Shown piece by piece: positions 50,746-63,450 of a stretch of 64,000 nt of DNA. This DNA is from Formicarius rufipectus. Lineage: Eukaryota; Chordata; Aves; Passeriformes; Formicariidae. Made by a program: the position numbers and the translations under genes. Below the pieces are notes generated by a model, which saw only the letters and a program-made list of their open reading frames with translations, had not been told where the DNA came from and made no database searches. Every line of letters starts with the position of its first letter. The first letter of the stretch is position 1. The stretch spans positions 2,257,405 through 2,321,404 of the forward strand of contig VXAU01002428.1 in NCBI GenBank assembly GCA_013399695.1, given 5' to 3'.

Positions 50746-52640
50746 TTATGCCTCTCTGAAGGAGTAAATCTCAAGGTGTATGTATGGTGGAATATATTTA
50801 TGAGTAGTAAATTTTACATGATTGTTGCTATTTTCCTCAACAGTGTTTACAGTGATTTTGTATCATTTACACTGCCAAATAAAAGAGGAAATAGACATTT
50901 CCCTTTATTTGAGTTTTTCTACTTATATGACATTTCAGAGTCCACTTCTTGACCTCCCACCCTGCAGAGATGTCCTTGCATCCCTGGGGCTGCTGACAAC
51001 AGAGAAAAGGGTTCTGTGCCAAGGCCTCGGTGTTCTCCCGGACCTGCTTTCACTCCTGTAGGATTTTACAGATCAGATCAGCTTGGAAGAGTTAAGATAG
51101 AATGAAATTCACCCCCACCCAAACCCATTGCTAACTGCTTGCTTCAAAAATCCTGTTCTGCATATTTGGTGGTTTGCACACTTCATCCAGAGGTCAGGGA
51201 TGAGCCAGATCTGAAAAACAGATGTTGTGGAAGAGATGCTATCCCAAGGGAATTACTGTAAAGCTTTGTATAGACATTGCTTTGCAATTTTTCAGGAATG
51301 CAGTCAAATATCCTTGTTAAGCACTATGTGGTGTGGTCAGGACTCACATTATTAACTCATGCAACTCTTGTTGTTCTTTCCACTCTCCGCTATATAATAA
51401 TCACACATGCTGTTGTTATTTGTACTCTACTGTGCCTGAAGGTCACACCTAGGACTTTTTTGGTGAAATGCAAATGTGTCACAGTTTGCAGGTTTATTGA
51501 AGCCAACGTCTTTTGTCGGTTGTGGTTGTGGTGTCATCCAATTTTCAGCGGGAAGGGGTGTATCACCTGTGGGGCTCCCCAGGCAGGATGATGATGGCAT
51601 GAGAAATGGTATCCAGCATTTCAGCTGAAAAGCAGAGATGCTCTGAAAACAACCAACTGAAAAACGTCCATTTCACAAAGAAATGTTGGGAGACTTGGTT
51701 CGGCTCCAAGTGAGAATGTGTGCAAATCTGGAGAGTTGTCATGTCCTTATTCTGTCCCCCTTTCTCTCTGGAGCCTGTTACACCAAGCACTGTGCAGAGA
51801 AAGGGCAAGCCTGCCTTCCCCCCTGCCACTGGAGACCTGAGGCTGCACGACAAAGGCTGGGAGAACAGCACTGTTATTCCCACTGAGCACTGCACAGCTA
51901 CTGTCTACCTGGCAAAGTGGCATGATTTCTGCTGCTGATCTGCTCTGTGTGTTGGCATGAAAAACTATTTGCCGCTCTCCTTACACAAGAATTGGGAAGA
52001 AGCCTGTGGGAGGATCCCCTTCATCTTCCAACAGAAAAATTATCCTTCTCCCTGTAACCCACAAAACTGCAGGCAGCAGTGGCTGAAGTAGTACACCACA
52101 ACTCTCCTGCAAAAGGCAGGAGGGCAAAATACGTGTAAGTGTGCTGTCAGAAAACAGCCTTTCATATTGGTTTGGACCTCAATGGATGTGTTTTGTATAA
52201 TTTTCCAATGATCTGCTCTCAGAAATGTCTGGAATAGTGCTATTATTACACGGACTCTTACTGCCCCTCTATTTAATGTATTCTTCCCCGAGTGACTCAA
52301 ATAAGCATTTCACAAAAAGGTGTAAAAAAATCTATTGTGGTGAATTTTTCTTTTTGCTTCAGTTGCCGTTTGAAGACCTTACTTTCCAATTATTTACCTA
52401 AGCAAGGATTTGACTGGCTTTATATATACTTTTTCTCTTCTTATGTAGCAAAAGTTTTCTAAAGCACTACTGAAATACTTTATTTCATCCTATCTCCAGC
52501 TCTCATAGTGTCCCATAGGCAACTCAAGAAATATCGGGAAAGCAAGCTTTTCCAGGCTCATTTCACAGATCCTCTTTCATTTTTTTCTGCTACAAGAATT
52601 AAAGGCAAAACCGCTCACTCTTCTCTTAATCGTTTAGTGT
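50746..52640. other. Non-coding stretch
   Basis: No exon or RNA gene is supported. Frames of 104-110 codons at 51277-51591 (plus) and 51563-51895 (minus) have no recognisable features. Confidence 0.5.
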
Positions 52641-52649
52641 GTCCCACAG

Positions 52650-53075
52650 CTGTCACATTGCCTCCAGCTCAGCGGTCCTACTGCTTCCAAGCTCCCCACG
52701 CAGCAAATTCGCAGCGGTCCTCCACTCCTTCTCACGGCTTGCCTTCAGCCTTCATCCTCGGGAAGAGCAGGGGCCGGCGCAGTCCTTGCAGAGGCAGATC
52801 TCCATGTGCCACAGAATTCGTCCCCAGTGTAGGACACAGCCGTGCTAGAGCCCTGGGCGATGCGGAGCGCAGCCTGCCGGGAAGCGCAGCCCAGCTGCTC
52901 GGCGGGACGCGGTTTTCCCGGTTTGTCTCTCCCGTGCTCTCATAGGTGGAGCTTATCCTTTTTTAAAGTGAGAGAGAATTTTTTTCGTCTTGTGCAAGTC
53001 GTGCCTGAGGACACATGACAAAAGCACACGTTGTCCACCCTCCCCCCACTTTCTCGCCCGCCAGACTTGAGGTGT
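52650..53075. promoter_or_regulatory. Third CG-enriched segment
   Basis: A weaker cluster of CG dinucleotides (for example CGATGCGGAGCGCAGC near 52858-52873 and GGCGGGACGCGG near 52901-52912) lies in otherwise ordinary sequence. It may be a small CpG island or regulatory element belonging to the same domain as the islands at 43.7 and 50.4 kb. A 145-codon frame (52508-52945) crosses it without recognisable domains. Confidence 0.4.
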
Positions 53076-55601
53076 CTTCTCCTCTGTAATTAGGTCAAGT
53101 AGCTCTTGCAGAATGAGCTAAGAGGAGATACAGAGCTGGAGTACGGAGACACCTAAGGTCGGTTAAGGTTATTAGGCTCCAGCAGCATTGCTGCAGGAGG
53201 AATGCTTCCCTCACATTTTTCCCTTTTAGCAAATCCTGGTGGATTGCCTTTAAAGACAGAAAAAATTGTGTTAGAAGAGCAAGAAAAGCTCCTTTCAGCA
53301 ATCGGCAGACTCTATTTCTTCTTCAAATGAGAGAGTGATGTTTCCCTGAAGGTCTCTCTTTCTGACTCTCCTGCCTAATATAGCTCCTTGCCTTTAATTT
53401 ATGTGTTGGCAAATGTGCCTTATTGCTGTTTCTAAACAAAATCTCATTACAATGCATACGTGTATGTGCACATACACATATGCACTTCAGTAACTCATTG
53501 CTTGCTCCTAGTGTATATTTATGGAAAAGAATAGTCCCAAAAGACAGGCATTCTTTTCAGAAAAGACCTTTTGGAAAGCTTATTTTTGATGGTACTGATC
53601 TCAATTTTTTAGTTGTGGAGATGATGGGGAACTCTGAGCAGAAATTGCTGCTAATGTGGCACTCACTGGTGTGCCAGGATGTAGACACCTCAGCACTGCA
53701 GCGAACAGGGAAGCTCTAAAATACAGCAATGGGTAAATCAGGTTCCTGGTGATTTCTTTCACTTGTAGTAGGACAAACTCTTTACCTTTCTGGCAGCAAG
53801 TCTCTTCAGGCACATTTCTGAGTGAGAAGGTGGTTCCCACTGACAGCCAGTCCAGTGTGTGAGCAGATATTACAGAACTGTGCACCCAGAATAAAACTAT
53901 GTCCAACGATTTCAACCTCCTCTTCATCCCACAATACTAATACTCAGGTATTAGTAAATATAACCAGTAAGGGGTCCAATAAAGTCCATGAAAAGACCCA
54001 GTCCCAGCATTTGTACTGGTAGCACGGCCTCTACTTAGTGAGAGCACAGTCCTGCGGCAGAAGAGGTTGGCATGACTTAGGGGCACTTCATAAAATACCC
54101 TGGCAGATTCTACAGCTGAGCAGTGAGTAGCAATAACATTATACCATGACTTGAGAATTTCTGTTCGGGCACCTCAGCCCTCCCATTTTGACAACTAAAT
54201 GAGATTAGAAGTTCAGTCATGAATTTCAATGATGAAGCCAACCACCTCGTTTGGAGGAGGTTGCAGTGAATTAGATTAGCTGAGGGACAAGGTAAGAAAA
54301 GGCTTACAACTGTAATTAAGTGAACAAGGAACTTAAAAATGGAAGGTTATGGAAGGTTGGTGTTTAAATGGATATAGGCCATGACTGTTGCTGCAGCACC
54401 ACACTTAAGGCTTTACATTCAAGCAAGTCAACCTCAGCTGGTACCTTTAGTGCCACCACACTGACCCTATCTGTTTGTTTAAAACTTGGAACTGACCAGC
54501 CAAGGGCCCCTTTTAGTAGACATGCAACTGAGCTGGCAAGGGGAATTATGAGCTGTATGAATGGGAAGGCTTTGTTGGAGGTGGTGGTTTTGCAAAGTCT
54601 GACAGTGTTCAAGAAGAGGTATCTGTGGGTAGGTGTCTTCTGGACTGTGGATACTTCAGGCTGGTGCAACTCAGTGTCTGAGCAAATAGATTTGTTTCAT
54701 TTTTTTTCTCTATGTGTGTTCATAAGTAAAGCACCAGGAGGAGAGAATGCAAACAACTGGCTACCCTATGGAAAGTGAAATATTTGCATTTCATTGAAAG
54801 TAATGCCTGTAAATGCATTGGTTGCTTTCATATTCAAGGTATTTAAGAAACTGTCCTTCGACTTTCTGAATGTCTGAGAAATCGACATAATATGAAAAAT
54901 CTCTGCACAGGTACATTAATACTCACAGAGGTTGAAGGGCATGGGCAAGTGAGAAGATAAACAATGAGAAGTGGGCAATGAAAACAAAAGAGTGAAGGGA
55001 TGGAGCAAAGTGTAGAAGACAGGTCAAGTGTTAGACCTGGTTCCATAACAAAATTCCAGTTTCTGAAATAATGAACTAATGATGACGTCTTCTCTGCTTG
55101 GAAGTTTCAGTTTCTCTTTGTTTGGAAACATGTAGTTTGCTGTGCCATCATCATGAAAGTGTTTATAAATCCAAACCTTCATAAATCTGCAGGAGATGTA
55201 AATCATTTGTCATCAGCTATTTGCCAGTCTCATAAAAACGTCAATCATTCAAGCAGGGTTTGGCTAGGGTAGCCAATTTCAAAAAGAAAATACTGTATAG
55301 GGACTAATTCAGGAACTGACAGCCAAGACAATCTGCTTTCCTTGAACACAAGTTTTTTCTCAAGAGAGGCTGGAGTGACTAAATGTCTACGCATTATAGA
55401 TCTCAATGGTGTGGACAAGAGGGCTCCCTTCACTTGAATGGGGTTTACCTCACTTTGGAGTATGTCTGGAGCCGATACCATGCCTTGCTGCTGCTGCGGC
55501 ACTTTTCCTCAAAGGGCATCTGTGTAGTGCTGAGGTGCTTTTCAGGCAGAAAAAGGCAAAACAGCAGCTCCCTCAGGAGTGATACAACACACTCCCCTCA
55601 C
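53076..55601. other. Non-coding stretch
   Basis: No gene is supported. The 136-codon frame at 54368-54778 has no family resemblance or splice framework that I can see. Confidence 0.5.
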
Positions 55602-55710
55602 CTCCTGTCTTCATCTCTTATGTCATGAAGGGCATTTTCCTTCTTGACAATGTGCTTGAAGCCAATGACAAAGCCAAGGTACCCCTCTGTTTGGAGCACA
55701 TTGAGCTTGA
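55602..55710 (-). other. Candidate coding exon, 109 nt
   Basis: On minus an acceptor (a CCCTCTGCCCCTGCCCC tract about 20 bases upstream, then GGGGTCAG) and a good donor (ACAGGAG/GTGAGG) frame 109 bases. The frame open across the whole exon shows gene-like codon choice: codons ending in C or G dominate the first two thirds (AAG CTC AAT GTG CTC, later GGC TTC AAG CAC). The peptide begins KLNVLQTEGYLGFVIGFKHI and continues with a charged end, KKENALHDIRDEDR. Both exon edges fall after the second base of a codon. I do not recognise the protein. Alternatives are an exonised repeat, a retrocopy fragment, or chance. Translation stops soon after the donor, as expected for an intron. Confidence 0.3.
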
Positions 55711-57802
55711 CTGACCCCACTCCAGCATGGGGCAGGGGCAGAGGGTGCCAGCCTGGTACTTTTGCCAGGCCATGGAGTTTGGACATGCCTTGTGTTTGTG
55801 CTTGTCATCAGCCCATGTCCATAGCAGTCACATCCCCCACTACAATGTGACAAATATGGCCAGAGGGTGTTTTTTCACATCCAGAGGTTCTTGCAATCCC
55901 AGGACAGGACCCAGGGAAGCCATCAGGATGGGAAAAAGAACATGGTGAGTTGTGAGATGGAATATCACCAAATAGATTTTAGTTCAAAGCTGTGCTAGGC
56001 TTTGTTAGTCTGCAAACACCCTAAAGCAACAGGAGCTCAGCATGGCACTTGCTAGACTCTAGTACTTTCCCTCTGCTTTATACATGAGATATTTTTGACA
56101 CAAATGCAGGTGCAGTCTTCAATAGTCCTGCCACTGTTTTCCAACAGAAATCCCATTTTTTACTGGTTCAGTTACATGCTGTGGTTTACTCAGGTTTTAC
56201 AAGGCTGGCCATGGCTGGAGGGTAAAGGTGGAAGGTCTCAGGAACCCATTTGTTTTATTATAGAGAAGGTGTAGGGTCTTATTTTTGCAGCTCAGTGTGA
56301 ATTCCCACGGCAACACTTTCAACAACGCTTGCAAATCCCTCCATCCTCATGCAGTCAGGCTAAATTTACATTACAATATTACGCCATGGAAGTATATTAG
56401 CAGTAATTACTGTTAAATGAGGCAGGAACATTTTAAGATAATGGTTTCAGTGGGGAGAAAAACCCAAGTGAAAAAAGCCCCAACAAAATTTTAGTGGCTT
56501 AAGACCTTTCATAGTATGGGAGAAATGCTCTCAATAATCAGCTGACAGAAAGGTTTATCTATGAGAGAGCTGTTCTCTGTTTCCCAGCTGCAAACCCCCA
56601 GTGTGGGTTTGCATGCTTGACTGAGTTGCCAATGACTGCTTGATGCTCTCTGTGCAAGGATAGACCATTGATAAACTTGTGTGAAGTACTGTGATAAAAA
56701 ATGTTTAGGCCAAATAAATTAAGGAACACTTTATATCCTCCTGCCTCGTCCAGTGGATATTTTTGAGAATTGTTGCTGACTGTAGGAAAAACACAAACAC
56801 AGTTATTTTCATTTTGTACTGATATTTTTGCACTGCTTATTTCGAAGAAAGCAACAAGTTTTTCTTCTTTCAAGATCTTTATTAGTGGTTTATTATTAGT
56901 GAGACTTAGCACCACACAGTTACTCTCGTATATCAGGACCACAGCATATTAGGTCTGGCGTGACCTCACTCCAGCGATGTGGTCCAAGCTACAAAGAGCA
57001 ACAGACTGGGAGACCACGTATGGTGTGAGCTTTTTAGAAGCTGGATTGCCTCATCTGTACTAGTTTGGAGGAAAAGTACATAATATTCTGGCTGGACAAT
57101 ATGGGAAGAAAAATAAGTAGCAATCTTCTTCTCTTGGATGGCCAGTTTACCACCTTTAGAAATTACCTAAACAAACAAACAAAATAAATAAACTACCACA
57201 AAAATTGTAGTTTCCCTGTCCTCAGTACCATCCTTAGACTTTTGCCTGAATCCTCCCCATCTGGGTAACTCCTGCTGGCACTTCAGGAAGCACTTGCCCA
57301 TGTGGTGTCTCCATTGCTGCTGATGGGATGGTGAGACAAGGTGTGCGCCAATGTTCCCACTAGATTACTTTCTCTGCTACTTGATGCTGTGAAAAAAGAA
57401 CCTTTGAATTCTTCTTATATGAGGCCTACTGAAACAAATGTGTCATTATTTGAAGACTAATTTTTGAAGGAGTTTATTGATGATTAAAAATTTTATACAT
57501 TTGTGGATGTTCATAGACATAAAGGTGGACCACTTTCTTTTGCCCTTTTTGAGCGATCAGATCCATGGCAGCTGGAGCATTAGAACACACTAGTCATATG
57601 ATCACAGGAAAAAGAATCACCTCATCTATTCCACTACCTCACCCAGGTTACAATGTTGTTCCTGACAGATCATTCACTCACCGATCCTTAAAAACCTGGT
57701 GGTGAGACTTCACAGTTGTTTCAGGCAGCCTCTTCACATCCTTCATGATCCCCAAGAGTTGCTTCACCGGAAATGGTTTTCTCATGCCACAAATATTTGG
57801 GA
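55711..57802. other. Non-coding stretch
   Basis: No gene is supported. A (CAAA/TAAA)-type run lies at about 57172-57192. The 127-codon minus frame at 56559-56942 lacks recognisable features. Confidence 0.5.
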
Positions 57803-58657
57803 GATGGGGTGGGTTGACTGAAGCCAAACACATCGACAACCATTTGCTCACCCTGCCCAGCAGGAAGGAGAGAGAACAGGAAGAACAGGAGTGATAAAAT
57901 GTGTGGGTTGAGGTAAAGACAGGTTGATCATGTATTGTTGCCTGCAATTACTGGCACAAGCAAAAGACACAGGGCTTGGGAAATTAATTTATTGCTAATT
58001 ATCATAAACATTTAATTTCTTATCTAGTGTTGGGAAACAAAGATGACAAACATTTCAACACTTAGGGAAAAGGCTTTTCCTCTACCATTCTCAGTCTCAC
58101 CTTCACTTCAGACACCTCTTCCCTTCCTTGTTTCCACTCCCTTTGTTATTGTCACAGGTTGCACTTTCCCTTTCATGGGGCAATACAGGTGCCTGAGGTC
58201 TGGGTGCAATAGTTTCTTTGTGTTACTCATTGTTTCTCACTCTTTTATGCTGTTGCTCCCTCCTTCTCACATGTTTTTTATGCTCCAACACAGGTCCTTC
58301 ATGGGCTACAGTCTCTTTGGAGAGTACCTGCTCTGACATGGGTTACCCATCTGCCACAGCCACTTTTACAGGGTATTACCAGCTCTGCCATGAAGTTTCT
58401 CTTACTTCCCTGGCCTTGTTGCTCCCTCTCACTCAGATTTTATCTCCCTTCATTAAATATGCTTTCACAGAAGTGCCAAGCGACTGAGTGACCTCTTGGT
58501 CAGTTCAGAGGATTCACCATCTGGGCTGGGGGGCTCAGGTGGGTGCCAGCAGTGTCAGTGGGAGACAGCCTGGCACAGGAGTCAGACATAACCTCCCCTC
58601 ACAGAGGCTCCCTCTGAAGCCTCCCACTGCCAACAGTTTACTATGTACACCCAAGAA
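57803..58657 (-). mobile_element. Second LTR copy of related avian endogenous retrovirus
   Basis: Read on minus, the element runs from about 58657 (TTGGGTGTACATAG) to about 57803 (GGCTTCAGTCAACCCACCCC). It shares the plan of the LTR at 29.0-30.0 kb: a CTTCAGAGGGAGCCTCTGTG block near the start, a TATA box TATTTAA (58453-58459 on plus as TTAAATA), internal CTGCTCTGACATGGG-type units, and a polyadenylation signal AATAAA (57988-57993 on plus as TTTATT). The spacing gives a plausible U3-R-U5 order. The copy is more diverged than the first and no retroviral genes accompany it, so it is an old solo LTR. Ends are approximate. Confidence 0.65.
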
Positions 58658-59731
58658 AGGAGATTTCAAATATTTTCCATTCCATGACTGAATGAATTCA
58701 ACTTTAATGCTTTTGTACACAAAAAAATAGCCAAGAACAGGTCGGCTCCTGTCACAGAGCAGAGATGCTCACCTGAGTGTCTCAATTCTCAAATAGCATC
58801 CTAACCTGCAAACTACCTAAGGCTGAGTTGTGGAAGTGCTAAAAGGTGGTGGAGACAGAAGTGAATTTCTTCTCTTGGTCATGGGTCACCAATGCTAAAA
58901 AACAACAAGAAAGGAAAAGACCTGTGTTGAAAAATCCTGATCTATTTTTCAACCAAGTATGTTTTGGGAGGCATCATCATATCATTTTCCATAGGAGAGT
59001 GTTGCTGATCTATGTCCCCTGCTGAAGGACAGGGCAAACAAATGCCATCATGAAACAAAAATGCCTCTTCAATCTCAAGCAGCAGGGATGACAACAGTAA
59101 TTTTTTAAGGCTTTTCAGGGTGATTTAATGATTTTGATTTGCATTTCTTTATTGGAAGGCTGAAGAATTGTCCTTACCCCATAAACATGTGTTCCTGATG
59201 ACATATCCCTCTCAAGAGCTTTTTGGCAGTTTTAAACACATTTATTCCAGCTCTTAGCTAGAGTAAATTCGTGCAGACCCACTGCAGCCAACACATCTCT
59301 GTGAAAAGATGAAGTGTCTGTGAGGTAAAGAGTGGAAATAATACTAAAATGAAATTGTTTTAATGGCTGTGATACTCATCTAAACCCATGCAGATTTTTT
59401 TAGCCATTAGTACTTCTAATTTCACTGGAGTTTTTACAGTAAGAGTACCTCAGAGTCTTTCATCTTGTAGGTAGAAGTGGCAGTAGATTCCATGTATTGT
59501 ATTGGTGGATGTAGCAAACACATGTCCATTTCAATCCCTAGGGTAATACATTTCTCTTGGGAAAGCAATGCAATATTAGAAAAGTATGATTTTTATAAAG
59601 CTCTAATTATATTTTTGCACAGCTCTATTTCTCCAGGGTTAAATTCACATTTATTTGATTACCAAAGTAATCCAGAGCAAAGTCACACTGTTACGGGATA
59701 AATTCCAGGTGGCCAAGGCTACTCCAGCAGA

Positions 59732-59771
59732 GGGAACTGCTTTGAATCCTTGGGAACTGCTTTGAGTCCTC
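59732..59771 (+). repeat. Two-copy 20-bp tandem repeat
   Basis: The unit GGGAACTGCTTTGAATCCTT and its near copy with GAGTCCTC follow each other with a 20-base period. This is a small local duplication. Confidence 0.8.
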
Positions 59772-60690
59772 AGGAACTTTATAAAAGTTTGAAAACCAAA
59801 GTACAAACTTTTCTCTTTCCCTTTACTTGAATGTGTCCTCACTGTGACACTGTAAGGAGACTGTACGAAAAGTTTGACATTTCACGAAAAGAAATCTCCA
59901 AAGTGTCAGAATTTGACAGCAAGTCCTTTATGGCTTAAAAATCTTTACAGATTCATCATAAAATTTGGGGAAATAGGGGATTGATATTTTTGCTTTCTTC
60001 CTCTAAGTCTTTAAAGGCTTGTGTGAATTGGTCTCAACTTCTGATATGCTCTACCTTATTTTTTTTTTTACTTCAAATCTCTTTCTTATCTAGGTTTGTG
60101 GTTTGATATCAATATAGAGAATTAAATCCAACGGCCACATTTTAGAAACTCACAAAATGTGAAATCACTGCCATACTCCAACATCATATCTGTGAAAAAG
60201 CACTTTTAGCTTAGGAGCTGGACAGTTGCATCACTCAGCAGCACACCCCGAGATACTCAGGATGCTGTAAAGAAATAAGTCTGCATCTCTAGGGTGCTCA
60301 AACCACAACTCTGTCCTTACTGCAATACAATTCCTGGGAATTTAAGTTGTAGCCACCCACAGACTACCACACTGATCCAAATTAATTTCTCTATAGATTG
60401 GTAATACAATTGCAGCAGGGATGGTCTAAAATCACAAGCAAGAGCAAGTTTGCAGGCTTATGGAGAAGGGAGGTGTGCTCACATGCCTGAATGCTTGACA
60501 ATTTTTACTCTATTTGCATTACTTAGTCTAAAAAAAGATAGAGTTACATACAATCTACATACAGTCCGTATCGAGTTGCATGCATCAAGTGTCTCTTTTT
60601 CCAGTAGCTGAGAGATTGATATGCCTTCATAGTACCAATCCTTGACTCACCTACAAAAAGATGGAGATTATTATTGCTGTATTTTATGCT

Positions 60691-60750
60691 GTTATCTTAG
60701 GAATTGATGGGAATTTATAGGAATCATTAGGAATTGATGGGACTTATACC
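60691..60750 (+). repeat. Two-copy 30-bp tandem repeat
   Basis: TTAGGAATTGATGGGA occurs at 60697-60712 and 60727-60742, within a 30-base period of related sequence. Confidence 0.85.
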
Positions 60751-63319
60751 CTCCCATCCCTAGCCTGTCCCAGACAGGTCCTCAAGCATGATCATGGGCT
60801 GCCCTCAGCCCTATGACCTATGGGAAGGCTGTGGCAGGGTCAGGATCTTGCTCACTGACTACCTCCAGGAGATCAGGGTCTACACAGATACACTGAGGGA
60901 CTCATGGCAAACCCATGGCACCATGCCTGGCTATTCTTACTGCACCTGTATGCCCATGCACTGTCATGTATGTCCTCTCCTGACACATTTCTGAGCCTCA
61001 GCTGAGCTCAGTCCCAAGAGCTCTCAGTGGGAGTTGTGCTGACTTAACACTGAGGACAACATTCAGGTGAGGAACTGCCCTGTTCAGTGTCATCACTTCT
61101 GCATTTCCATGTGAAAAATCAACACCTTAGTTTGATCTCACAGCTATATGTTCAGATGCAATTTAAATATAAAAGCATAAACCTGGTGTAAAGAAAAGGG
61201 TGATGCGCTAATTCTCAGTTTTGATAAAGACTAGCACCATACAGAACTAAAGCTGATCTTCCTATAGATTTACAATCATGATACTACACCATTCATAGGC
61301 ATTGCTTAACTAGTAATTTTCTTTCTGGGATACACAGGGATAACTAATTATGCCATGTTTAGACTGGAAGAGGAACAAATCCTTTGCAGCAAGAGGAGAA
61401 CCTGTTCTCAAGTTTATTTCTCTTCCAAGGAGAAGCAGTATTTTTAGCATTGATAATGAAATAACAGACTCAAGATTTGATCTTTCCATTTAAAACAAAG
61501 GTTTCTTTTACTCTTTAGAATATAATAACTTCTTATGGAGATGTCTACAATTCCACAAGAGTAATGGTGAGGGCAGACCAGCTCTAGAAAGGAAAGGTTA
61601 AAAATAGTGACCACTACAGATTTTAAAATATTCTGTGATAGAAACTTATTTCAAGACAGAGACCAGTACCAGATGATGACTTAGCAAGGAAAGGAGAGGA
61701 AAGAGAAAGGGCAGCAGTTATTTAGCACCATACAAATACTGCAGTCGTGGCTTTGCAACCTGAGTGTGAGACTGTCACAAGAGAGGCAGGCAATGGAAGA
61801 ACAGAACTTGGTTGGTAAGTCTGGGTCAGGTGCTCCTCAGGCCAGGAGAACTGCTAAGGATGGCATTCCATGGAGATGCACCAATTGTTGAAGGCTTCAA
61901 AGTATCAAGAACCCATGTAAAATCCAGAGTGAAACTGAGAGCAATGTAACTGACCTTCTGCACATATAATGGTATTTGGAGCCTGTTGTTTGGTATGTTT
62001 GGCTTATTGAAATATTAGTGTCCTATCCTATGTCAAGACACTGTGAGAGCATGGATTTGCTTTTTTGCCACCTATGCTGCCAAGTGTTTTACCTATATTT
62101 TCCCAGGCGTTTGGGAAAAATGAAAAGCTGACCCAGTAAAACATCATTGGTCTGCACTGGTCCACAGGATAAAATTCAAAACATCAGACTTCCCTTCAGG
62201 AGGCCCTTTTAGTGATATATAACCTCTATGTTCTGAGTAGAGATAAAGGAGAGATACAAGTTTCCTCTGACAGCCCAAATGAGGCTGGAGGTGCTGTAAT
62301 ACCAGAAACAGTCATAAAGTAAAGGAGGTTCTTCAGACCTTATTCTTCCTTCCTTTTGTCACCACCTCTGAAACCCAAAAGAAACTGGATTGTGTATCAC
62401 AGAAATTAAAGTTTACACAGATCTAGAAAAAATGAAATGCATGTGATAACAGGAACACATATTGCTCTGTTGTAAGCAGAATTATCTGGCAGAAAACAAG
62501 CATGGTAGTTAAAAGATGTTTCCTACCATGTCATCTGCTCTAGAAATTGCATTTGGTAGTCCACTACCTGAGAACACACAAACAGGAGAGCAGAGACACT
62601 TCGAGTGGATGATGACCACAGGGAGAAAAGACCAAAGCCACAGATTTTGTTGCTGATCTGCCCAGACAGAGTGGGAGGGTTTTGAAGGATCTCTGCCACT
62701 TGTACCTTGGGGTCTGAGTATGCACTGAAATGAGAGAGGAGGCACTTTCAGATTGCAAACTCCTTCTCTCCAGTGGTATTGTTGGGCAGTGGAGCCTTTT
62801 TTTCTTTTTTTTCTGGAAAAGCAAGATCATTTCTGTTCTAGGCTTCCTCCACATTTCTGCCTTTTGATTTTTTTTTTCCCAGACAAGAGGGAGAGAGACA
62901 AATGATGACACAACCTAGCTGAAAATCACTCTATTAAAAATACCAATGATCTCTATTAAAGTACCAAGATGGGGCAGTTCCTCTGCCCTCTGGATTTCCT
63001 TCTTCTTCTGCTGAGTCAGGGAACACGAAGGTGCCAAGAGGCGAACTTTTCCCTGGGCCATGGAACAGGGATGACTGATAACATTTTGTCACTGCCACTC
63101 TAGTATACCTGCCTGAGTTTTGTTCCCTTGAGCCTCTGGTATCCTGTAGAGTGTTTTAAGTTCCCAAGAGCACACAAAGTGCTGGCTGGTAGAACAGAGC
63201 ATTGCTGTCATTGGGAGAGAGGCACTAGTCCTTGATGCTGGTCAGCACAAAAAATGAGATGCCTCAGAGTCTGTAGATAGAAATAAGTAGGAAGTAACTA
63301 AGAAGCTGGAAGGACTTGA

Positions 63320-63450
63320 GTTTTGTTTTTGTTGGTTTTTTTTCCTGTTTGGTGTTTTTTTGGTTGGTTTTGTTTTGGTTTTGTTTTGGTTTTTTGTGTT
63401 TTTTTTTGTTTGTTTGGTTGGTTGGTTTGTTTTGTTTTGTTTTGTTTTAA
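63320..63450 (+). repeat. T/G-rich low-complexity tract, (TTTTG)n type
   Basis: About 130 bases of TTTTG, TTGG and T runs, like the tract at 17.1 kb. The Phe/Val/Leu-rich frame across it is an artefact. Confidence 0.9.

Larger units (their letters stand above)
58658..63319. other. Non-coding stretch
   Basis: No gene is supported. Two short tandem duplications are listed separately. A T/A-rich tract lies at about 60058-60070. Confidence 0.5.

Noticed and set aside
52508..52945. 145-codon frame crossing a CG-enriched segment
   Set aside because: No recognisable domain; it begins in AT-rich sequence, and its codon use gives no clear support.
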